A DNA stretch of 19,079 nt from a bacterium (lineage in GTDB: Bacteria > Latescibacterota > UBA2968). The translations under genes were made by a program, and so were the position numbers. The notes below the pieces were generated by a model. That model worked only from the letters and a program-made list of their open reading frames with translations, did not search any database and had not been told where the DNA came from. Below are positions 1-6,467 of the stretch, piece by piece (the first letter of the stretch is position 1; each line of letters begins with the position of its first letter). The DNA lies in NCBI GenBank assembly GCA_027296045.1, contig JAPUJS010000637.1, positions 1 through 19,079 of the forward strand. Reading direction: 5' to 3'.

Positions 1-2
1 AG

Positions 3-959
3 GAGATCCAGGGCGAGCACAATTTTGAAGATCTGATCGGAGGGAGCGAGGCGATCGGGAAGGTGTTGACACAGGTGGATCAGGTGGCCTCTACCGATGC
101 GACCGTGCTGATTTTGGGAGAGACGGGCACGGGCAAGGAACTGCTGGCTCGGGCGGTGCACAATCGGAGTGGCCGAAAGGAACGGCCCCTGGTGAAGGTG
201 AATTGCGCGGCCCTGCCTTCGGAACTGATCGAGAGCGAACTGTTTGGGCACGAGAAGGGGGCTTTTACGGGGGCCACCGTCCAGAAGATTGGGCGGTTTG
301 AACTGGCCGATGGCGGCACAATTTTTCTGGACGAAATTGGCGATCTGCCGCTGGAGCTTCAGGCCAAACTCCTGCGGGTGTTGCAAGGGGGCGAGTTTGA
401 ACGGCTGGGCAGTGCAAAGACGTTGCAGGTGGATGTGCGGGTGATTGCGGCGACCAACCGGGATCTGGAGGAGGCGGTTCGGGAAAAGACATTTCGGGAG
501 GATCTTTTCTATCGCCTGAATGTGTTTCCCATCCAGAGTCCGCCCTTGCGCGAGCGAAAGGGAGATATCCCGCTGCTGATCACTTATTTTGTGAATAAAT
601 ACAGCGCCAAGATCGGCCGGTCCATCGAAGCGGTTTCCAAAGAGGCGATGGCGGCTTTGCAGATTTATCCATGGCCGGGCAATGTGCGCGAACTGGAAAA
701 CGTGATCGAGCGAGCCGTTATTGTGTGTCCTGGCGATATTTTGGAGGTGGGAGACTGGCTTCCGAAAAGCCATTCGGATGTGATGCTGTCGGCGTCTGGA
801 ACGCTGGACGACGTGCAGCGTTCGCATATCCTGGAGGTGCTGGGGCTGACCCAATGGCGGATTCGCGGTCAAGATGGCGCGGCACATATTCTGGGGGTAA
901 AGCCGACCACACTGGAGGCGCGGATGAAGAAGCTGGGAATTGAACGTCAGGAGACTTGA
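3..959 (+). CDS. Sigma-54-dependent transcriptional activator (bEBP), 5'-truncated by the window edge
   Basis: This is the AAA+ ATPase and DNA-binding part of a sigma-54 enhancer-binding protein, which remodels RNA polymerase-sigma-54 at -24/-12 promoters. The reading frame is open to the left edge: codons from position 3 read EIQGEHNFEDLIGGSEAIGK and join a GTG at 63, so the GTG is probably internal and the N-terminal sensor domain lies outside the window. Visible motifs, in order: Walker A GETGTGKE, the sigma-54 contact loop GAFTGA (about 257-274), Walker B TIFLDEIGDL, sensor-I AATNRDL, the arginine-finger region LFYRLNVFPI, and the WPGNVRELENVIERA segment. A C-terminal Fis-type helix-turn-helix ends in GVKPTTLEARMKKLGIER, typical of FhlA/NorR-like activators. 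The stop is TGA, and a terminator follows about 50 nt later. The sensor input and target genes are not visible. The family call is very safe. Confidence 0.95.
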   Translation, partial: EIQGEHNFEDLIGGSEAIGKVLTQVDQVASTDATVLILGETGTGKELLARAVHNRSGRKERPLVKVNCAALPSELIESELFGHEKGAFTGATVQKIGRFELADGGTIFLDEIGDLPLELQAKLLRVLQGGEFERLGSAKTLQVDVRVIAATNRDLEEAVREKTFREDLFYRLNVFPIQSPPLRERKGDIPLLITYFVNKYSAKIGRSIEAVSKEAMAALQIYPWPGNVRELENVIERAVIVCPGDILEVGDWLPKSHSDVMLSASGTLDDVQRSHILEVLGLTQWRIRGQDGAAHILGVKPTTLEARMKKLGIERQET

Positions 960-1010
960 CTCCTGGGTCGAATCTCGCTATCTGATCCTCCATACACATT
1001 CGTTCTTTCC

Positions 1011-1036
1011 ATCAGGGGCTTGGCCCCTGATTTTTT
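1011..1036 (+). terminator. Rho-independent terminator after the sigma-54 activator gene
   Basis: A perfect 9-bp stem (atcaggggc / gcccctgat) with a 3-nt loop (ttg) runs directly into a T tract (tttttt). It lies about 50 nt after the TGA of the activator gene and before the promoter region of the disulfide reductase, so it separates the two transcription units. Confidence 0.88.
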
Positions 1037-1040
1037 ACTT

Positions 1041-1068
1041 TTGAGGCGTTTGTAATTGCATTTATCTT
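1041..1068 (+). promoter_or_regulatory. Candidate sigma-70 promoter for the reductase/TVP38 operon
   Basis: A TTGAGG -35 box (1041-1046) and a TATCTT -10 box (1063-1068) are separated by 16 nt, just downstream of the terminator and about 50 nt upstream of the ATG at 1120. Each box matches consensus at four of six positions. The placement is good but the sequence match is only moderate. Confidence 0.35.
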
Positions 1069-1119
1069 TGTTAAACGTGTGAGACAGCATTTATCAGGTG
1101 GCGTCGAAGGGAGGAACAG

Positions 1120-2583
1120 ATGGCCGAGGAAAAGGGGAAAGGTATTTATAATGCCGTTGTCATTGGTGCTGGTACAGCAGGACTTGTGACGGCGGCCGGC
1201 ACGGCGGGATTGGGCGGTCGGGTGGCGTTGATCGAGCGGCATAAGATGGGCGGCGATTGTTTGAACTTCGGGTGTGTGCCGAGCAAGGCGTTGATTTCTT
1301 CGGCGCGGTTGATTGATCATATGCGGCATGCGGAAAACTGGGGATTGGACCGAAACGATCCGCAGTTTGAGTTTGTAAAAATTTTTGAGCGGATGCGGGA
1401 ACGTCGGGCGGTGATTGAGCCGAATGATTCCAGGGAGCGGTTTGAAGAGTTGGGTGTGGATGTGTTCGAAGGCGATGCGCGGTTTGTTTCGCCGTTTGAA
1501 GTTGCAGTGGGCGACCTTCGGTTGCAGGCGAAGCATTTTGTGATTGCAACCGGACGGCGTGCGGGGATTCCGCCGATTGAGGGGATTGAGGATGTGCCGT
1601 ATTATACCAACGAGACGTTTTTTGATGATTTGAACGAGAAGCCGGATCGGATGGTTGTAATTGGCGGCGGCCCAATCGGGTGTGAACTGGGGCAGACGCT
1701 GAATCGGTTTGGGGTGGAGGTGACGATTGTGGAATTTTTGCCGAAAATTATGGGGAAAGAGGACGCCAATGTTGCGGACTTCATTTTGGACCGGCTGAAA
1801 TCGGAAGGGGTGCGGGTGATGACGAGCACGGGGGCGAAGAAGGCGGAGAGGCTGAATGGTAAGATTCACCTGACCGTTGGATCGGCTTCGGGGGAAGGAG
1901 AGGATGAGGTGCTGGAAATTGATGCGTTGGTGATTGCGGCCGGGCGAATCCCAAATGTGGAGGGGCTGGACCTGGAGGCGGCAGAGGTGAAGTATGATCG
2001 TGGGGGTGTAACGGTGAACGAATATTTGCAGACGTCGCGACCCCATATTTATGCGTGCGGGGATATTGCAGGGCCCTATCAGTTTACACATACCGCCGAT
2101 GCGCAGGCCCGGGTGGTGGTTCGCAATATTTTGATGCCGCTTCAGTTGTTGCGAAAAAAGATCGATTTGTCGTTGGTTCCCTGGAGTACCTATACGTCAC
2201 CCGAAGTCGCCCATGTGGGGTTGACCAAGGCCGATGCAGAAGCGCAGGGGATTGCGTATGATTTGTATACGCAGGAGATGAACGAGGTAGACCGTGCGAT
2301 TGTGGAGAGCGAGACTTTGGGGTTTGCCGAGGTGTTGACGGCCCGGGGCGGCGATAAGATTCTGGGGGTGACCATTGTGGCGGCCCACGCAGGCGATTTG
2401 TTGCACGAATTTGTGCTGGCGATGAAACACGGGATCGGGCTCTCTGGAATTGCAGCGACGATTCACGCCTATCCGACATTTGCCGAATTGGCGCGTAAGG
2501 TGGGCGATCAATTCAACCGAACGAAGTTGACACCCCGGGCGAAGGAAATTTTTGGTTGGCTTTACAGGCGATCGCGGGGGTAA
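1120..2583 (+). CDS. FAD-dependent pyridine nucleotide-disulfide oxidoreductase (MerA/Lpd-like, non-mercuric)
   Basis: This is a class I flavoprotein disulfide reductase of 487 residues, the usual length. The FAD dinucleotide fold is AVVIGAGTAGLVTA (residues 12-25). The redox-active pair is C47 and C52 in GGDCLNFGCVPSK. The NAD(P) fold is VVIGGGPIGCELGQ near residue 180, the second FAD contact is IYACGDIAG, and the dimer-interface catalytic motif is HAYPTFAE, with the His that replaces HPT in Lpd. The C-terminal vicinal Cys pair and N-terminal HMA domain of true mercuric reductase are both absent, so mercury reduction is unlikely even though such proteins are often labelled that way. The start is supported by GGGAGG five bases before the ATG. 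The stop lies one base before the TVP38 gene, so the two are translationally linked. This pairing recurs in many bacteria and suggests thiol/disulfide chemistry linked to the membrane. The substrate is unknown. Confidence 0.92.
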   Translation: MAEEKGKGIYNAVVIGAGTAGLVTAAGTAGLGGRVALIERHKMGGDCLNFGCVPSKALISSARLIDHMRHAENWGLDRNDPQFEFVKIFERMRERRAVIEPNDSRERFEELGVDVFEGDARFVSPFEVAVGDLRLQAKHFVIATGRRAGIPPIEGIEDVPYYTNETFFDDLNEKPDRMVVIGGGPIGCELGQTLNRFGVEVTIVEFLPKIMGKEDANVADFILDRLKSEGVRVMTSTGAKKAERLNGKIHLTVGSASGEGEDEVLEIDALVIAAGRIPNVEGLDLEAAEVKYDRGGVTVNEYLQTSRPHIYACGDIAGPYQFTHTADAQARVVVRNILMPLQLLRKKIDLSLVPWSTYTSPEVAHVGLTKADAEAQGIAYDLYTQEMNEVDRAIVESETLGFAEVLTARGGDKILGVTIVAAHAGDLLHEFVLAMKHGIGLSGIAATIHAYPTFAELARKVGDQFNRTKLTPRAKEIFGWLYRRSRG

Positions 2584-2584
2584 C

Positions 2585-3295
2585 ATGGAAGAACAAAAAC
2601 GAAGCATCCCCTGGAAATGGATCGTTGTTGCCCTGGTCCTTGTCGGATTGGGCGTCGTTTGGAAGACCTTGCCGATACAAGCTTGGCTAATGGCATTTAA
2701 TACATGGGTGGCCAGCCTCGGGACAGCGGGATTGGTGGTTTATGGACTGTTTTACATTGTCGCCACGGTGTTGTTTTTGCCCGGGTCGCTTATAACGCTC
2801 GGATCGGGATTTCTGTTTGGGGTGGTGTGGGGCACGGTAATGGTATCGATTTCTGCGACTATTGGGGCGTCTTTGGCTTTTCTGGTGGCCCGATATCTTG
2901 CGCGGGGTTGGGTGGAAGAGAAGGCAAAGGGGAGCGAAAAATTTCAGGCAGTGGATCGGGCGATCGGACAGCAGGGTGGCAAAATTGTGTTTCTGCTGCG
3001 GCTGAGTCCGGCATTGCCGTTTAATTTGAGCAATTTTCTGTATGGCTTAACGGCCGTGCGATTCTGGCCCTATGTGCTGGCAACCTGGGTGGGCACGTTT
3101 CCAGGAACAGTGATGTATGTGTATTTAGGTGCGGTGAGCAAGGCGGGTTTGGAGGCGGCAGCGACGGGCAGTGAGGGGACGACGATGGCGCAGCAGGCAC
3201 TGTTTGCGGTGGGCTTGATCGCTACGGTGGTCGTGACGGTGTTTGTGACGCGGGTTGCACGCAAGGCGTTGGCAGAAACGGCGATGGAGAAATGA
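2585..3295 (+). CDS. TVP38/TMEM64-family (SNARE-associated, DedA/VTT superfamily) membrane protein
   Basis: This is an integral inner-membrane protein of 236 residues. A basic N-terminus (MEEQKRSIPWK) leads into a first transmembrane helix, and several more hydrophobic segments follow. The family core is visible: FLPGSLITLGSGFLFG, then a GASLAFLVARYLAR re-entrant region, then RLSPALPFNLSNFLYG and WVGTFPGTVMYVYLG. A final helix precedes a short basic tail. The ATG at 2585 begins one base after the upstream TAA, so a longer reading from TTG 2552 that overlaps the reductase is unlikely. Relatives act as lipid scramblases or transporters; the role here, next to a disulfide reductase, is unknown. 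The transcript probably ends in the hairpins at 3324-3441. Confidence 0.9.
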   Translation: MEEQKRSIPWKWIVVALVLVGLGVVWKTLPIQAWLMAFNTWVASLGTAGLVVYGLFYIVATVLFLPGSLITLGSGFLFGVVWGTVMVSISATIGASLAFLVARYLARGWVEEKAKGSEKFQAVDRAIGQQGGKIVFLLRLSPALPFNLSNFLYGLTAVRFWPYVLATWVGTFPGTVMYVYLGAVSKAGLEAAATGSEGTTMAQQALFAVGLIATVVVTVFVTRVARKALAETAMEK

Positions 3296-3323
3296 CGGGA
3301 GACATCGGAAAAAGAGATCTGTG

Positions 3324-3364
3324 AAAGAAATACCGGGACACAGAACCTGTCCCGGTATTTCTTT
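3324..3364. terminator. Perfect 17-bp hairpin, probable bidirectional terminator
   Basis: The left arm (3324-3340, aaagaaataccgggaca) is the exact reverse complement of the right arm (3348-3364), with a 7-nt loop. The stem has a GC-rich top and an A/T-rich base, so either strand yields a T-rich 3' end (tatttcttt). It lies 28 nt after the TVP38 stop, between convergent genes. It could also be a REP/BIME-type palindromic repeat. Confidence 0.7.
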
Positions 3365-3398
3365 GGGTGCTGGAAGCGTTCAAGTTCTTTATCATAGG

Positions 3399-3441
3399 CC
3401 TGACAAAACACCGGGGCATTGCATCCCGGTGTTTTGTCAGG
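3399..3441. terminator. Second perfect 17-bp hairpin, overlapping the sulfatase stop codon
   Basis: Arms 3399-3415 (cctgacaaaacaccggg) and 3425-3441 are exact reverse complements around a 9-nt loop. The tttt run lies inside the stem. The right arm includes the TGA stop of the minus-strand sulfatase (3437-3439). Together with the hairpin at 3324-3364 it forms a tandem insulator between convergent transcripts. The two hairpins share an accggg core but are otherwise different. Confidence 0.65.
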
Positions 3442-4987
3442 TGGGAAAGTCTTCGAAGTCCTGGGCGGGATTGCTGCTGACGGTATCGGAGAGATACAGC
3501 GGGGCGTCAGCTTCGACCATGCGGCCATCACCCAGGAGGATCTGATTGGGGGTTTTGGGGTCCACGCGCTTGGGATATTTTTTTCTGAGGATGGCCTGGT
3601 CCCGTTCCCGAACCGCTTGAACCTCGTCAAAGTCGAATCCATCTGAAACCGCTGCTTTGAGCCGGTCGAGGTCGGCAGCGACGTCTCCTTCGGCGTTTTT
3701 GAGCAGATTGTGCTGCTCGTCCGGGTCGTTTTGCATGTCGAAGGCCAGGTCTTCGCAACCGCGGAAGGCAATGTATTTGTAGCGGTCGGAGCGAATCTGG
3801 CGGAACTCGGTGCCTTCGCCCCAGCGCGGCGTGAGCGATTCGGTGATGACGCCGGGTCGTTCGTTTAAGGTGGTGCTGGTCTCCCCTTTTAGCGCATCGG
3901 TAAGGTCGACGCCGTCCAGACCGTCTGGTGGTGCAATGCCGGAGAGGCCGCAGAAGGTGGGAAAGAGGTCGGCGAGAGATACGGGAGTGGTGATCTCAGA
4001 AGGAGAGAGGTCGCCGTTTCTGTGTTCGGGCAGGGAGAAGATCATCGGCACGTGTGAGGAGGCTTCGTGCCAGGTGTTTTTCCACCAGATGCCGTGTTCG
4101 CCGACGAGTTCGCCGTGGTCGGCGACGTATATAATCACAGTATTGTCCAGAAAGCCGCTGTGTTCCAGCAGGGCCAGGAAATCGCCGAGCATTTCGTCGA
4201 GGAAGTCGACGGCACCGAAGTAGGCCGCCCGGGCTTTCCTCATTTCTTCTTCTTCGATTTCTTCGGTGCGAAACCCTTTGATGGCACCGACGGTCATGGG
4301 GTGATCGGCCGAGTCTCCGGATCGGCTGACCCACGGGGGGGTGACGCCTTCGGGATAATAGCGGTCAAAAAAGCGTTTGGCGGTGGTTAACGGGAAGTGC
4401 GGGCGGCTGAAGGAAGTGTAGAGCAGCCAGGGTTGTTCGGGGTTGGCGTGGCGGTTCTCGCGGAGCCAGGCCAGAGATTCGCGGGCGATCATGTTTTCCT
4501 GGAGCAAGGATTCGGGCACTTCGCTGATGCCGGCATCGACGGTGCGCGAACGCAGGCTGTCCTGGCCATCCAGTTTGTTCAAGGGGTCGTACTGGTGGGA
4601 ACACATGCCGCCGAAGTCGCCATAGGGGCGGGCGCCGAATCCGGCATATTGTACAGATCCACCGATATGCATTTTGCCCACGGTGGCGGTGCTGTAGCCG
4701 TTGGATTGGAAGTGGGAACCGAAGGTGGGAAGTTCGGGGTCTAAAATGGAGCCGTTGGACCAGGCACCACAGCGGTGAGGGTGCCGGCCGGTGAGCATGG
4801 CGATGCGGGAAGGCGAGCAGAGGGGGAACTGGCAGTAGGCGTTGCTGAGGTGGACGCCCTGAGAAATAAGGCCGTCGAGGGTGGGCGTTTGACAGGGTTC
4901 TCCGCCCTGTTCTTTGCTGCGGGCAGAAAGAAAGCGAAAGGAATGTTCGTCGCTGTGAAGGACGAGGATGTTGGGCTGATCGGGCAT
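3437..4987 (-). CDS. Type I sulfatase (alkaline-phosphatase superfamily), probably cytoplasmic
   Basis: This is a formylglycine-dependent sulfatase of 516 residues. The maturation signature is C57-S-P-S-R61 followed by IAMLTGR, so C57 is the residue converted to formylglycine. Metal and sulfate ligands can be assigned: D13/E14 in LHSDEH near the N-terminus, K105/H107 in GKMHIGG, D290/H291 in YVADHGELVGEHG, and K303 in WWKNTWHE. The SDEH and WWKNTWHE motifs resemble the choline-sulfatase/phosphonate-monoester side of the family rather than heparan or mucin sulfatases. There is no signal peptide: the protein begins MPDQPNILVLHSDEH. The start at 4987 is chosen because GGGAGG precedes it by four bases; a longer form from 5044 would add 19 unsupported residues. 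An anaerobic or FGE-type maturase must be encoded elsewhere. The substrate is unknown. Confidence 0.93.
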   Translation of the reverse strand: MPDQPNILVLHSDEHSFRFLSARSKEQGGEPCQTPTLDGLISQGVHLSNAYCQFPLCSPSRIAMLTGRHPHRCGAWSNGSILDPELPTFGSHFQSNGYSTATVGKMHIGGSVQYAGFGARPYGDFGGMCSHQYDPLNKLDGQDSLRSRTVDAGISEVPESLLQENMIARESLAWLRENRHANPEQPWLLYTSFSRPHFPLTTAKRFFDRYYPEGVTPPWVSRSGDSADHPMTVGAIKGFRTEEIEEEEMRKARAAYFGAVDFLDEMLGDFLALLEHSGFLDNTVIIYVADHGELVGEHGIWWKNTWHEASSHVPMIFSLPEHRNGDLSPSEITTPVSLADLFPTFCGLSGIAPPDGLDGVDLTDALKGETSTTLNERPGVITESLTPRWGEGTEFRQIRSDRYKYIAFRGCEDLAFDMQNDPDEQHNLLKNAEGDVAADLDRLKAAVSDGFDFDEVQAVRERDQAILRKKYPKRVDPKTPNQILLGDGRMVEADAPLYLSDTVSSNPAQDFEDFPT

Positions 4988-5093
4988 GGAACCTCCCTGA
5001 ATGGGCTTGTTTATTTTTGGACATTCGGCTATTTTGAATGCCAAACTATTACAAAATAACGTTTATGTAAAGCGAAAGTCAAGGAGGTGTCTG

Positions 5094-5480
5094 GTGCCGA
5101 ATGAGCAAACCTGGGATCCGGAGCGGTATAAGCGAAATGCTCGGTTTGTAACCGAAATGGGAACGCCTGTTGTGGATCTGTTGGACCCAAAAGAGGGGGA
5201 ATGGATTTTGGATTTGGGCTGTGGTGACGGGGTGTTGACCGAACAGATTGCAGCGATGGGGTGCAACGTGGTAGGAGTGGATGGTAGCGAAGCGTTTGTC
5301 AAAACGGCAAAGGAGCACGGTTTGACCGCCTATGTGATGGACAGACAGGCGCTTACCTTCGAGGAGTGGAAAGGAACCCCTTTCTGTGCTGGATTATGTC
5401 CAATCAAATACGACGCCCAGAACCTCTTTGGGATGATCTGCCAACATGGTGTAGATTTCCTGACACGGTTCGGGTTTTGA
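5094..5480 (+). pseudogene. 3'-truncated class I SAM-dependent methyltransferase remnant
   Basis: A good AGGAGGTG Shine-Dalgarno precedes a GTG start at 5094, and the protein reads VPNEQTWDPERYKRNARFV. The SAM-binding motif I (ILDLGCGDGVLTEQI) and the acidic strand-2 end (NVVGVDGSE) are intact, then AYVMDRQALTFEEW. Methyltransferase similarity ends at about residue 92 (nt ~5370), where a motif such as FDAVFSNAALHW would be expected. The remaining frame to the TGA at 5480 (GTPFCAGLCPIKYDAQNLFG and on) is simply the antisense of the dehydrogenase 3' end. About 150 residues of a normal ~250-residue enzyme are missing. The simplest reading is a deletion or rearrangement that fused the 5' half of this gene tail-to-tail against the dehydrogenase. 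The start signal is intact, so the stub may still be translated. Confidence 0.8.
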
Positions 5481-6386
5481 CACGTGGGTAATCAGGTCTT
5501 CGATGGGAAGTTTTCCGGCTGCCATCAGGCGCAACACCAGGTCTCGGTCCCGGTCTTTGGACCAGCGATAGTAGAGGTGGTCCTGGTCGGGTGTTTTGGG
5601 CTGATGGGCCCCTAAAATGCTTATTTCGCGAAGGTGGACGTCGGCCAGGAAGTCCATTTCGACGGTGCCTCGAGGGGAACCCAGGGCGACGAGGCGACCC
5701 GCCAGGCAGGGGAGCTTGACGGCCGCAGGATAGACGGCGGGTTTGCCGGTGGCTTCGATCACGACGTTGACGCCGTCTTCCACGCAGTGGGGTAAAATGG
5801 CTTCCCGGAGGTCTTTCACCTCTTTGGGGTTGAAACACACATCGATGCCCCGGTCCCGGGCTTTCTGGATTCGGAAGGGGTCGAGGTCGATGCCGATGAC
5901 CGGGGTGGCACCCGAGAGTTTTGCATAGGTGGCGGCGAGCTGGCCGACAATGCCCAGGCCAAAGATGGCGACGACTTCTCCCAGTTCGATGCGGGCGACC
6001 CGGTGCCCATGTATGGCGATAGCGGCCATGACCATAAAAACGGCGGCTCTAGGCGACAGGCCTTCCGGGACTTTGCGGTAAAACCGGGTCAGGACGGCGT
6101 GGCTGGCGTGGTTGCCCTGTCCGGCAACGCGGTCGCCGGGCTGGATGTGCTGCACCTGGCTGCCGACTTCCAGGACGGTGCCGGTGCTGCAATAGCCGGT
6201 GGTGCGTGGAAAGGATCGTTTGCCGCCGGGTTCTGCCCCCTGGATCCAGCCGTAGACTTCGGTGCCCACGCTGACGGCAGTATAATCGTTTTTGACCAGG
6301 ATGCCGTTTGCAGGCACAGGACCGGGATCAAATGTTTCGAGTTCGATTTTTCGGGTATCGGGGCAAATGAAGCGTTGGGCGTCCAT
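5394..6386 (-). CDS. Zinc-type MDR alcohol/polyol dehydrogenase-like oxidoreductase
   Basis: This is a medium-chain dehydrogenase/reductase of 330 residues. The N-terminal GroES-like domain contains YTAVSVGTEVYGW where many ADHs have a catalytic Cys (C-x-x-D), plus GYCSTGTVLEVG and IQPGDRVAGQGNHASH. The Rossmann segment is VVAIFGLGIVGQLAA (G-x-G-x-x-G at 143-148), with the strand-2 acidic end VIGIDLDP suggesting NAD preference. The four-Cys structural zinc loop is absent, as in threonine/sorbitol-like and BchC-like subgroups. The start at 6386 is supported by AGGAG six bases upstream; an extra 10 residues from 6416 are unlikely. It follows the amidohydrolase by 81 nt on the same strand, probably in one transcript. 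Its 3' end abuts the methyltransferase remnant. The substrate is unassigned; a sugar- or amino-alcohol intermediate is a guess from context. Confidence 0.87.
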   Translation of the reverse strand: MDAQRFICPDTRKIELETFDPGPVPANGILVKNDYTAVSVGTEVYGWIQGAEPGGKRSFPRTTGYCSTGTVLEVGSQVQHIQPGDRVAGQGNHASHAVLTRFYRKVPEGLSPRAAVFMVMAAIAIHGHRVARIELGEVVAIFGLGIVGQLAATYAKLSGATPVIGIDLDPFRIQKARDRGIDVCFNPKEVKDLREAILPHCVEDGVNVVIEATGKPAVYPAAVKLPCLAGRLVALGSPRGTVEMDFLADVHLREISILGAHQPKTPDQDHLYYRWSKDRDRDLVLRLMAAGKLPIEDLITHVSKPEPCQEIYTMLADHPKEVLGVVFDWT

Positions 6387-6467
6387 GGGGGTGCTCCTAC
6401 GGTTGATGATTCGCATGGGGTTATGGGTGAAACCCCGGGCTTGTGTCCGGAGAGAGGGCGATACAGG

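Noticed and set aside
1120..2583. Mercuric reductase (merA) in a mer operon
   Set aside because: There is no C-terminal Cys pair, no N-terminal HMA domain, and no merR, merT or merP genes nearby.
5001..5093. Longer methyltransferase start at an ATG near 5001
   Set aside because: It would run through the divergent control region and across the sulfatase start, while GTG 5094 has an excellent AGGAGGTG site.
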